Shown: in pieces, positions 23,421-35,302 of the stretch | How positions within the stretch are numbered: the first letter of the stretch is position 1 | How the letters are laid out: each line of letters begins with the position of its first letter | Source of the DNA: Rutpela maculata | Taxonomy: Eukaryota > Arthropoda > Insecta > Coleoptera > Cerambycidae | Assembly (NCBI GenBank): GCA_936432065.2 | Contig: OW386291.2 | Span: forward strand, 101,993,823-102,057,822 | Direction: 5' to 3' | DNA length: 64,000 bases | Notes under the pieces: generated by a model | Database searches by the model: none | Told to the model about the DNA's origin: nothing | The model's input: the letters and a program-made list of their open reading frames with translations, nothing else | Program-made: the position numbers and the translations under genes

Positions 23421-24687
23421 TTTGATGAATATATACCATAAGTTTGAATTAATTTAATTACAACTGACTGACATCTGTATTTCCATTATTAAGTTAATTT
23501 CAATAATTTGCTATCAAAAGAACAATTTAGAAAACTAAAAAATGTCGTTTTTTTATCTAAGAGTTGTACTACTTTTTTTTGAAACCAAGTGTAGTTACAA
23601 TCTCTGTCAAACAAAGCTTTTAGTCCAGATCCTGGAGATGTGTATCTTTCAGAAAAAGTACCCGACAGGCATAAAGCTGGAAAGTGTCGTATTCAATGTA
23701 AAATTTTCTGTTGAATCCCAATCCGATGGGGGTATAGAAATCGGGGATTGTCTTCAACCCTTAATCCGCGAATTTCCCCTTATTTCGGAATTCGTGAAAA
23801 ATTTAATTTTTAAGATATAACCAAGTTATATCAACAGTACTATATACCGAATGGAATGACAATTCAAATCAAACGCCGATATTGCTGCGATTGTCGAAAT
23901 GACATAAGAACGGTAGGATGTTGTTCACATATATCCGCAGCCGTATATTACTTGTCTCATGCCCGATATCTTTGCCGCATAGTACGTCCAGTAGAAGTTT
24001 AATCTAATATATTTACATCAGAAAATATTCACGTAGTTATTCCTGAGGACAGCGACGAAGATTAATTATATTGTAATAATTAATAATTTGTATCATAATA
24101 AATAATACTTTCTTGGACTTTATTTTTATCTACACTGCACCTTTCTTATGCTTAACGTAAATAATATCTGTAATTCAGAGTGTTTACTTTATTTATTTAA
24201 ATTACAAAGACATAACTACTTCTTTATACATTTACGAGCAGGTTTATATTAAAGAGATATGTAAAGCTCTATAGTAAGCTACATTATATGTTTTTTCTGT
24301 GATTGTACCTCTGCGTGAACTATGAAAAGAAAATAAGAATTTTTTATTTTCTATTTTTTTAAATAGTAAATATAGTTGAAAAATTCTACAAAAAATATAT
24401 AATATAGAACAATGTATTATCTATCAGAAGGTTTTCGCTTTATTAGTTTAGCTGCAATAGTTTTTTAATAAAATAATTGTCAATAATACCCGCTCTAGCC
24501 TATATATGGCCAATTATCTCAAGAACGTAGGAAGATCAGAGATTGAGTTTGTGTCAATGGTAACTTTATTACTCACCGATGTCATAACATAAATTATTTT
24601 GAAAATACCTCTCTGGGGCCACTGAATCTATCTTATCCTGCTAGACCCTTTATATTACGACCATACTTTGTATGCTTTTATTACTGA

Positions 24688-24880
24688 TTATTACGGGTTT
24701 AATTTATATTATATTAGTTTGGATATTTATAATAATTATGAAAATAAAATTACTTGAAGGTTTACATAAGAAAATAATGACCATACTTACGAACAATTAT
24801 TTCGGGTATAATTTAAATTAAATTCGATTGAATATTTTTATAATAATTGTAAAATAATTTAGGTGAATGTTTACACAGGA
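24688..24880 (+). repeat. Minisatellite-like units flanking the foldback element (right)
   Basis: Two units with a period of about 112-115 bp, each with GGGT(T/A)TAATTTA...TATAATAATTATGAAAATAA-like sequence, in the same orientation as 21546-21625. Confidence 0.6.
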
Positions 24881-24899
24881 ATGTTATGGCCATACTTTA

Positions 24900-26390
24900 A
24901 TAATTTATTGCCCTCCCATAAATTTGTCGACAGCTGTCGACTTTTCAATGGTTTGATGGACCTAAACACTTAACGGTGGTTTATGCTGCTTAGAAAGTTA
25001 TCTATCTGTACTAAAGTATTTCAATATAACATCTATAATGCAAACGAATATGCAATAACGCAGAATATTCTCTACATAGTACAAAATACAAATAACACGT
25101 TAAAAATTTTCAACGACACTTATCTGCAATACGTATTACTTCTTTTACTTTCCCTTTTTAGTTTGGTTTATTACATTACATGAAAAACACTGTGAAATTC
25201 TGGATCACGTGCGCAATTCAACTTCCAATACTACTAAAAAAGATAAAATTGTATATTGATGGATAATTGTTTCAGACACCAAGTACCTACAGGTGGTTAA
25301 GTTGTACCTGAAATATACATTTTATTTTATCGGAGAAATAATTTTTACTTCACTTTACCGATTCGATAACATATTTTGCGTTGAAAACAACTAAACTGAG
25401 AGTTCTCAGCCTTAGCGTATAATTTACCTTACATAATCAAGTAGAAATATTCCTTTGTCATTGGTCAAAATAAAAATATTATTTCTATTTTAGGAACCAT
25501 ACAATTTTATATCACAAATATATGTACAAATAATAATTGAGTTAATTAATCGGGAAACATATAATGTCATATACATTTATTTAATGTTTGGCATTTTCCA
25601 GCAAATAAATTTTGTGCTCCGTAAGGCTGTATTGATTAAAGATAAAATCCAAAATCGCCCTTTAAAAGCTTTGTCGGTGTAAAAAATAAATAGGGTCGAA
25701 TCGTTGACAGGTTCTTAACGATCTGTATATGGCCCATACATGTCTCCCACTATGCTCATCCAATCCAATATCCATTCGAATTTTCATCCGCCGCCCGGAG
25801 GAATTTAAATTGCCAGTGGTCAGCATTTGGTCAAACATTCGTTCGACAGAATGTTCGCCTAGTTCTCTTTGTTCGATTTGTTGGGTCAGCTGAAGTTAAT
25901 CAAGCTTGGGATACAAAAAGCTTGCATTTCGATGTTGTAAATCATTATGTAATATGGAGCATATGTCGTGTTTTTGGCTTTTCAACTTTTCAATTACCAC
26001 ACTTCTTGTTGTAGACACATTGTACGGTATTATACGATGCGTGCTCGATATTCCCATCGGAAATATTTTCGTGGTGAAATTTAAGTAGATTTATTGAAAC
26101 AATTTAAATTATTACTTGTATAAATTGTGTACGTGTTTTGTCTGAACTAAATGGATAGGCTAACTGAATGTGTAACATGGAAAAACTGTTTATAAATTGC
26201 AAAATTATGTGAATAGAATAATTTATTGAGAAAACAGCTGAAATCATTTAATGTATAATCGACTAATGTTACTACATTAATCATTTGTAATTTTTTTATC
26301 TCGTCTGATAATTTGAATATCTGGTTAAGCTAGAATATAACAATTTATCATTCAATTTATCTACAGTTATATAAAGGTAATCAGAACACT
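24900..26390. other. AT-rich region, possible regulatory patch
   Basis: No gene recognised. A denser patch near 25740-25880 includes TCAGCATTTGG and the imperfect palindrome AACATTC...GAATGTT. A promoter is possible but unproven. Confidence 0.3.
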
Positions 26391-26394
26391 AACA

Positions 26395-27015
26395 TATATA
26401 AAAAAATATTATTTTAGGTATTTAGCAGATAACTTTCAAAGAAAACATTCGTTTCTTTCATACACCATTGGTGCAAGTCTGACCAAAAAAGGAAGATCAA
26501 CAAGACTACCCCTACGGTGACTTGTCGACTTCTTTCATACACCTACCATATCTAAGATTCAGCATGAAAAACAATAAAACAACCACTCTTTCTATATATT
26601 GATGATTCAAGTCTGATCATCAGGAATTAATCCATCGAAAATATATGAAATACTTCAATTATTGGACATGCATGCGGTGAGCGAAATTTTATAACTATTT
26701 TATTTGTGCTTTTTAGTATTTTCTTGACTTTGAAATGTAATAAACGTTTGATTGTAATGAAGTATCCTCTAGGTAGGATATTATATATATTAGCATAATC
26801 AGACTTGAATCATCAATATATAGAAAGAGTGGTTGTTTTATTGCTTTTCATGCTGAATCTTAGATATGGTAGGTGTATGAAAAAAGTCGACAAGTCACCG
26901 TAGGGGGATTCTTGTTGATCTTCCTTTCTTGGTCAGACTTGCACCAATGGTATATGAAAGAAATGAATGTTTTCTTTGAAAGTTATCTGCTGAATACCCA
27001 AAATAATATTTTTTA
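26395..27015. repeat. Imperfect inverted repeat
   Basis: The left arm at about 26400-26620 (TTTAGCAGATAACTTTCAAA...) is the reverse complement of about 26795-27010. The loop holds GGAATTAATCCATCG...GGACATGCATGCGG. Confidence 0.8.
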
Positions 27016-27703
27016 ACAATGATGTAAGCAGAAATAATAGGTATTTATTTATTAAACTAGACGAGTTTTGGGGCTCTAAAGGAATGTTTGTTTTTTGTTA
27101 TTTTTAATATATTTGTCAAGTAAATAGATGTCTTCCTGTCAGTTTTCTGACATGAAAATATTTCATTTTTATTTTCTAATAGTAACTTTTATTTCGAATT
27201 GGATTTATATCCTTCTGACGAGTTCTAAAGAGAACGAAAAAGATTGTACAATGTTTAAAGGAATTAATCCATCGAAAATATATGAAATACTTCAATTATT
27301 GGACATGCATGCGGTGAGCGAAATTTTATAACTATTTTCTTTGTGCTTTTTAGTATTTTCTTGACTTTGAAATGTAATAAACGTTTGATTGTGATGTAGT
27401 ATCCTCTAGGTAGGGCTAGAGATACTTAATATTAGCATGATCAGACTTGAATCATCAATATATATAGAAAGAGTGGTTGTTTTATTGCTTTTCATGCTGA
27501 ATCTTAGATATGGTAGGTGTATGAAAGAAGTCGACAAGTCACCGTAGGGGGAGTCTTGTTGATCTTCCTTTTTTGGTCAGACTTGCACCAATGGTATATG
27601 AATGAAACGAATGTTTTCTTTGAAAGTTATCTGCTGAATACCCAAAATAATATTTTTTTAACAATGATGTAAGCAGAAATAATAGGTATTTATTTATTAA
27701 ACT
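26623..27703 (+). repeat. Direct duplication, 436 and 444 bp, 637 bp apart
   Basis: Segment 26623-27058 recurs at 27260-27703 with few differences, both ending in TATTTATTTATTAAACT. The 201-bp interval is unique. The frame at 27128-27331 crosses the start of the second copy and ends in ...LLDMHA just before GTGAGC; this could be a tiny exon but has no other support. Confidence 0.8.
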
Positions 27704-29556
27704 TCCTTTAGTCCTAAATTTTTTATTTCTTTGGTACATACAGGGTTACTGATAACTCGACGTATCGCTTTCAATTTTAAGACTATAACGAAACAAACGA
27801 AAATTGAGGTCGGGCGTTGTCGACAGCGAATACCTTTTAAAACACGATAATTTTTGTAAAACTTAAAATTCTTACTTGAAACAAACATAAGTAAAATAGT
27901 TTGGTTCAATACTCCCTTTGGGAATTGGTGATTACCCGTCATACAGGGTAATCACCAGAGGCGTGCAAACTGTCTTATTGCATATAAGATTTTTGATTTG
28001 GCACATATGAATGCGGATATTTACAAGATATCTGAAATGTAAAATACAGTATATCAACTTTGGACAAAGTATACGTAGGTTAGGTGATATATCAATTTGT
28101 ATTTAAATGCTTATGTTTTATGATACTATTGTGAAATAAATTAAAGTGGCAAATGAAAGTGACAAACTGCAAATACGTATTTGAATAATAGAAATAAAAA
28201 AGATACTAACTGTGTACATTTTTTCATATATTGTGCTGAAAACAATTTTGTGTTATGCTTTCGCCCTGTAAATATCTTAAGTTAGTATTTTGAGAGTACT
28301 ATTAGTAAATATTCAAATGCATGTTTAGCTTAATTTATTTTTTTAAAACTCGTAAATCCCGTAAGTTAATCTACCGATTATTAGCAAATTAATGTTTTTC
28401 TAAAATTCGTCTATTTGGACCGAATAGGTGGCAAAGTCTAATTTACACTGAACTTTGATTTTATAGATTCGTTACAGTATATTAAAAGTTATAATTTTTG
28501 TGAAGCGCTACTTGAATAGGTTCCGTTGAACTGTTATTCCAAGTGATAATGGTAAAATTCTAGTTTAAACGGTGGTTCAATTAGAAATATTTTTATGTAT
28601 TTCGTCCTCTTTCGATTGGCGAAAATAAAAAAATAACTTAACGATTTTTTATTTTCCAAAACACTTTTTTTGCACTGACTTGTTAAATAAAAAAAGCTAG
28701 GGTTAAACAGGTAAATTTTTAGAAGAACTGTTTTTATCATTTTCAAGAATATTCTTCCAAAATTCACTTTTTAAAGAGTTAATTCCGAAGTAAAAATCTA
28801 ATTGTACTCAGCTATAAACATTACCAATGTGCCATTACTTATTCTATTTATAATAGTGGAGTCAGTAGAGATTTTCACTTCGGAAAAACTCCGGGAAGTT
28901 ATGAGAATACATCTCTGAGCACGTCAGGAACAACATAATAAAAGTTCCCAACAATAGTCCTTGAGCGTAATATGTTATTAAACAAATTAGTTAGAAAATA
29001 CCAGTTTTTGTCAAATATATCTTAAAATATTCTTTTCTTTCAAAAACTAATTAGACCATTCGAAATTACGGGAAATTTCACACAAAAAATGTATATCAAA
29101 TTTTCTACGATCAAAAATGTAGGCTCCAGATTGTATTGTTTAACGCACTAAAATGGAACAGGGCGACATGTAAGTACAGCGTGCCAAACGCGTGCGGCCT
29201 CGAGCGCGCTACACTAAATTTTTTGTAACTTTTGAACTAATTAATGAAATTGAACTCACAAAAACTTAAATGAAAGAAGAAACACGTTGCTATTGGATTA
29301 TTATATTTTCAAATATATAAATGAATGTATATAGAAATAGTACATATATGATGTCGGGACATAAGACATAAAGAAATTTGCGATGAAATCGGTAAAAGCT
29401 CTACCATTTCTTAAATTTTCAAGATTGAAACCTGAGTCTTTCACATTATACTCTTGACATAATGTATAAAAAGATCTGATGAGTGAAAAAAATCTCAACA
29501 AATTTTTTTTGGAGATGTACAAAATTTCAAAATTTTGAGAAAGTGATAAAACTTGA
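27704..29556. other. AT-rich spacer with a small hairpin
   Basis: GGTGATTACCC (27929) pairs with GGGTAATCACC (ending near 27956) around a 7-base loop. Nothing else supported; no coding region recognised. Confidence 0.4.
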
Positions 29557-29585
29557 TATTTATATATATATATATATAAATTTAG

Positions 29586-29677
<92 letters not shown>
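29557..29677 (+). repeat. (TA)n microsatellite, left part
   Basis: Dinucleotide tract interrupted near 29577-29586 and 29641. The Gypsy element is inserted at its right edge, and the tract resumes at 39211. Confidence 0.95.
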
Positions 29678-29679
<2 letters not shown>

Positions 29680-31841
29680 ATATGTTTTCTGGGTACTAAA
29701 GAAAGAGAAAGAAATTTGTTAATTTAATTTTTAATTAAATATTAATCTAGAAAGCAGAAATTTTTATATTCGGCGCCACTGCTTCCTAGTTTCCCAGCAA
29801 ACACACATTTATTAGCATGAGTTACCAATAGGTGTCACTCTATCTCAGTGCAGATTCTTTAGCTCAAATTAATAAAAGGCAAATCAAAATCATAGATCAA
29901 ATAATAACAATTTTATTTAAGAAAAGTAGATCAGATTAATTTACAAAATTTTAATTTAGTTGAACCTTGGCCTTGGGTTTCTTATATTTAGGAAACAAAA
30001 TTCTGCCCTTTTATTTTAATTACAAATACTTATTCTAAGAAAATGAAAGAAATCTTTGCTTTATTTAATATCGATAAAACAGGTACCTGTATGCGACGTG
30101 ACGTCCCGATACGAATCACTGATTTGTTGCACTACACTGTTGTGATCCTGGTTACCTGCAAATTCCCTCGATTTCTCGTGCCGTGCCTTTGTGGTAATTT
30201 TGTTCCTTGTGAAATTTGTTCAATTTGATGTGCCTTGGACGACTTTGATGCTAAAATATTGGATTAATACCGTATGGCTTACTTGAAAATCCGGTAAGTC
30301 GAATTTGACAAACAGCTGACATTAAGGTTATATTTCGATGATAATTATTTTGTTTTTTAAACCTTGCAACATTGGTTCCTCTTACTTCTCAACTTATCAA
30401 TGTTTGATTTACATACTTTTCTTCATCTGAATTTAAATTTTCTTTACTATTTGTAATAATTTCTGGACTCAATTTTGAAAATAACTCTCTTCTTTTTATT
30501 ACAAAATCAACAACTTATAACAAACTTTTCATGGAAACGTTCCTTGTTTCTTGAAAACTTTGTTAATTAATGACTTTTTTCTGAAATTAGATAACTAGAC
30601 CTGTCAAAATTTCATAAATTTTATTTGGTTATGAATTTAAATTTTTCTTTTAGACCTTCTCTGTCTGTTTTACTGTTTGAAACAGATTCCTTATTTAATT
30701 CTGATTCTTTCAGTATCCCTTTTATTTCTCTAGGCTTTATATTTAAGTAGTTCCAAAACGTTGCATGATTTTCACATAATTTCTATTTTAAACAATTTAC
30801 ACTAGATTTGATGCATGATATACCTTTCTTAATCTTCTTACTAACTAGCTCTCTTAATTCTAATTAACAAATTTACTTTTCAGTATGAATAAATGCTAAC
30901 TCTATAACTTTTTATTTTCAGAACTCGTAGTCAATGTTTCTTCAGTCCTTGAAGTAGTGTCCTTTTACCTACCGAACTGAAAATCATTTTGAAATGTTCT
31001 TTGCAGTGTTTTCTTTCAACTGCCTGCATAATAAATAGGAAAACAATGTTTTTAACAATCTAATATTTAAATAACCAGTGACAGCACACAAATTATGGTT
31101 ACTGATGGTCAACACTGAAACTTTAAACTACAATTAACATATGGAATTCAGGGATGTATGTCTCAGGTTTAATCTAAGGTAATAGTCTTTGATTTTAAAT
31201 GTTTATGATTTAAACCCGAGCACTAATTTTCGAGAAATCTTAGATTTAAGTTTTATTTGTGCTCCTTTTCTTTTTAAAGAGTCTTTATGTACACTATAGA
31301 ATGTTTATTCAGTTTGTTTGTGAATTTTCACTTCCTTTTATGTTTTTTGTCACCTATAATGTTTAATATTTTAGTTTTAAATTATTTTCTTGCTTTAATT
31401 TTAAGTTTTAAATTTTCAGATGTGGAAATTTACATTTCCTATTTTGTGGAAGTTTTTCCAGTTTGATGAGCTCCGGATCAACCTATGATTGTCTATTAGT
31501 CAGAAACACTCTAACGATGGATTCCTGATATGATTTTTCCACCTTTGGTTTTGTATTTAAGAAGTCTAGCTTCTGAAGATAAAGTGGGATTTTACAAATT
31601 TTAAACCTACTTATTTTAAAATTTAAGCATTTTACAATATTTATTGTTACTATTTAATCTCTGTCTTTCAATTTAAATTTGTTTACTGATAGTATGTTTA
31701 CTATCGATAATTCATATTAGTTTTAAAGTTTTTACTTTGTAATCTTTGAATTCTTTGATGCAGAACTGCAAACAGTGGCGTAGATTATTTATTTTGATAA
31801 TGAAACTTATTGTCTCTCTCATGAGTCAAGATATCATATCA
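29678..31841 (-). repeat. 3' LTR of the Gypsy element
   Basis: 2,164 bp, unusually long for Gypsy. The plus-strand open frame at 30043-30228 is antisense to the element, is repeated in the other LTR, and has no recognisable domain. Confidence 0.95.
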
Positions 31842-31854
31842 TTTTACTCCCTCC
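31842..31854 (-). promoter_or_regulatory. Polypurine tract
   Basis: The element strand reads GGAGGGAGTAAAA directly before the 3' LTR, the expected plus-strand primer of reverse transcription. Confidence 0.8.
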
Positions 31855-31964
31855 AACTAATTAAATTTAAAAATTTTAACATTTTGAAAATTCTGAAAAT
31901 TTCATTAGTTTGACAAATTTGATGGGATATCTTGCACTGTTAATCTTTGTTTTTGGTTTTCAAT

Positions 31965-34900
31965 TTATTCACTTACATAAGGATAAATCATTTCGATGTG
32001 GAATCTTCCACGAATTTCCTCATCTTCTGGATACATTAATTCGTACGTGTTTTCGTTTAATACCCTTTTCACTACGTATGGACCGTCGTAAGGATACTGT
32101 AGTTTCGCACAAATATTTTGTTCCCTGTTTGAAATTCTCATTCGTTTTATTACTACTTTGTCGCCTTTTTTAAATGTAACTTTTCTTTTAATTTTCTTGT
32201 TTTCTCGAGCCATGAATTTTTCTGCACTTCTTCTTAACCTTGTTTTTACAAGTTCATGTATTTCATTTAAATCTTTAAAGTTTTGGTTTTCCCATGGTCG
32301 GTCTGGATCTCTTCCAAACATAGTCATAATTGGCGATACTTTGGTTACCGTGTTTGGTATATTGTTCATGTAATTTTCTACCGTCTCTGTTGCTAATGAC
32401 CATTCTGTATGGTTTCTCTGCACCATAATACGCAAGAATCTAATCACTTCTTGCACATACCTCTCGCTTGAATTCGATCTAGGATGTCTTATTGATGTAA
32501 ACCCTAACTTAATGTTTTTGTCTCTTAAATATTTTGATAACTTGTCATTATTAAAATAAGTCGCATTGTCCGCTAATATTCGTGTTGGCTTTCCAACTGT
32601 TTTACAAAAATGTTTGATTTTATTAATAGTTGTAATGGTGTTACATCTTTTTGTGGGATAAATTTTAATGTACTTTGAAAAATTGTCCACCATAACTAAA
32701 ATATTTTTGAATCCTCCTGGTGCCAAAATCAAGTTACTAATAAAATCTATGGAAACGAGCTCTAGTGGTTTTGTTGTAAGTGTGCTTTTTATTTCGTTTT
32801 TGTTAACGTGATTTTTATTCTTCCCTAAACAACATTCATGACATTTTGACAACATTTCTTTGGTTAAATTCAAATCCTTTTCCGTATAAAAAGTTTCTCT
32901 ATAAATTAACCATGTTTTTCGAATTCCTATGTGCCCATATCGAAAATGTAAGTCTAAAATTATTCTTGCAGCTAAAGTTTCGTCTAGTACATACTTTTCT
33001 TCATCTAAAATAGTTTTGATTATGAAATTCTCTTTTATGCTGTACCCTCTCCATGGTGTGTCTTGTATTTTGTCTCTTAGTGTTTGTAAATATTGTTGGC
33101 TGTCCAGAACTTGCCTTGTTGTGTAGAGACCATTTTCATGTGATAATGTGTTCAATGATACTATGTACGTGTTTGATTGTTCTGTTTTAACCTGTCGATT
33201 ACGTGTTAAAGCGTCTGCGGTGATATTGTTTACACCCGGACGATGTTTGATAGTGAAAGAATATTCTTGAATGAGAAGTGACCAACGATAAATACGTTTG
33301 TTTGCATATCGATTTTTCATAAGAAAACATAGAGCAGCGTGGTCCGTTTCTAATGTGAAATGAGCAGCTGTTAAATAGAAAGAAAGCTTAGAAATTGCAT
33401 GTACTATACTTAACATTTCTAACTCTCCAACTGAGTAGCGGGTTTCATATGGCTTTAGTATCCTAGAGATAAAACATATTGGCGTTTCTACCCCCCCTTG
33501 GTATTGTACCAACTCAGCTGCGACTATTGACTCTGACGCATCGGTTCTTAATATAAAAGGTAAATTAAAATCAGGACTGTTTAGCAAAAGATTGTCATGA
33601 AAGTTTGTTTTTAATTTGTTGAAAGCAGTTTCTCTACGCTCATTCCATTCCCACTTTGTTTCTTTTCTTAACAATTCTATTAGAGGAACTTCTAGCTCTG
33701 ATAGTCTCGGTACAAACTTTTTATAATAGTTCAATACTCCTAAGAAACCACGTAGTGTTTTTAAATTTGTAGGACGAGGATAGTCCTTTATCTCTTTTAC
33801 CCGATCTTCCCCAATACTTATGCCTGTTTGAGTTATCTTGTAACCCAGGTACTTAACAGAGGTTTGATAAAATTCGCATTTTTCAATGTTGAGCTTTAAA
33901 CCTGCTTTATTTAAAACGTTTAAAATTGTATCTAGATGTTCACCATGTTTTCTATTGTTTCAGAGAAAATTAGGATGTCATCTATATAATGAAAACAAAA
34001 TTCTTCAAAGCGATCGAGAATACTCTGCATTGCCCGTACGAGTGCGGAACTTGCGCTTTGTAAACCAAAAGGTACCACCTTAAATTGAAAAACGTGTCCG
34101 TCGACACTAAAACCAGTATACCTGCGAGAATCCGGATGAAGTGGAATTAACCAAAAAGAATTTTTTAAATCAAGTTTAGAAAAAACTGTGTTTTTCCCTA
34201 ATCTGGATAATATTGACTGTATGTTCTGTGGTGAATCGAATTGCGATTTTGTTAACGTATTTAGGACGCGTGCATCTAAACATAATCTTATTGAGTCATT
34301 TTTCTTTTTTACTATTACCAATGGATTAATGTAATTTGTTTTTGCCGATTCAATGATATCAGATTGTAACATGTTTTGTAATTCATTTTGCACTTGTTCT
34401 CTGTACTTAAAAGGAATAGGATAATTTTTGCTTTTAAATGATTTTGTTTCATCTACCTGTAGTTTGTGAATATAACCTGTTGCAACTCTTGGTTCATAGT
34501 TTATTAGTGAGATATTTTTTTGTAAAAGTTCATGAATAATTCTTTCATATTTAAGTGGACATTTTATATCAATATTTTTGGGCATAATATAATTACTATT
34601 CATAACATATGTGGGTACGCTCCCCATCATATATTCCGCATTGGCTTGATGGCCGTTTAATTCATTTCTTACCGCATTTTTATTTTTGATACAGGTGGTC
34701 ATTGTGCCTCCCTCGTATCCCGCATTTTTTTCGACATGGGTGGTCACTGTGCCAACCTCATGTCCCGCATTGACTTTATCGTCATTTAATTCTTTAATTA
34801 CCGCATTTTTATTCAATATAATCTCATTTTTACTATATATAGGTAACGTCTTACCTTCTAATCTAAGGAATCTTGTTCCCAAATCAATATTAGCCCTCAA

Positions 34901-35302
34901 TTTATATAAAATATCTTCACCCAGAATAATGTCAAAATTTAATTCAGGTACTATAAATAATTCACATTTAAAATTGTAGTTTTCTACTTTAAAAGATGTT
35001 TGCAATATGCTGGTGCTTTCAGAAAATTTTCTGCCATTGGCGTTAATTAATCGTATTCTTGCAATTCTTATACATTTTTGGGCAAATTTATCCTTATTTT
35101 TGTTAAATAAACTCTCGTTAATCATTGATATTTCTGAACCGCAATCAATAAGTGCATCTAACATTAAACCTTGCATATTTAAATTAACCATTGGTAGGTG
35201 ACTTTGTTTTGTTTCATATAAATTTCCGTTTTCGTTGTCCGTTGTGATAAATTCGCGGGCTTGAGAATAGTTGGTAGTTAAAATATTTCTTTTTAAAAAT
35301 CC
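31965..35302 (-). pseudogene. pol: Gypsy pol: protease, RT, RNase H, integrase (one frameshift)
   Basis: Pol is open from the gag stop codon onward in the -1 frame, without stops before the Met at 35191, so a gag-pol fusion by -1 frameshifting is likely. Protease: ALIDCGSE with Asp 16 counted from 35191. RT: YIDD at residues 402-405 of the same frame, after LDLKNSFW. A single-base indel near 33940-33950 then ends the frame at 33932. The second frame continues the RT thumb. RNase H has acidic residues near 64, 104, 131 and 174. Integrase has an HH-CC zinc site (His 263, His 268, Cys 298, Cys 301) and catalytic Asp 330, Asp 389 and Glu 424 (35-residue spacing), counted from 33734. All catalytic residues are present. 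The frameshift should block integrase production unless it is an assembly error. Confidence 0.92.

Larger units (their letters stand above)
21634..24651. mobile_element. Foldback element with ~830-bp arms (3.0 kb)
   Basis: Left arm 21634-22489 and right arm 23840-24651 are inverted copies. Matches include GTCTAGCAGGATAAG near both tips, GGTATTTTCAAAATAA, and AGCAATATCGGCG at the inner edges. The loop contains the 3' end of a LINE in opposite orientation with an (AAATTC)n tail. No transposase is visible. Minus-strand frames in the left arm are arm sequence. The tips and target duplication are not exactly defined. Confidence 0.78.

Noticed and set aside
28534..28767. Minus-strand 77-aa frame that could be a small secreted protein
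   Set aside because: Low-complexity AT-rich codons, no conserved motif and no supporting signals.
30043..30228. 61-aa plus-strand open frame repeated exactly at 37412-37597
   Set aside because: It lies antisense within the two identical Gypsy LTRs and has no recognisable domain.
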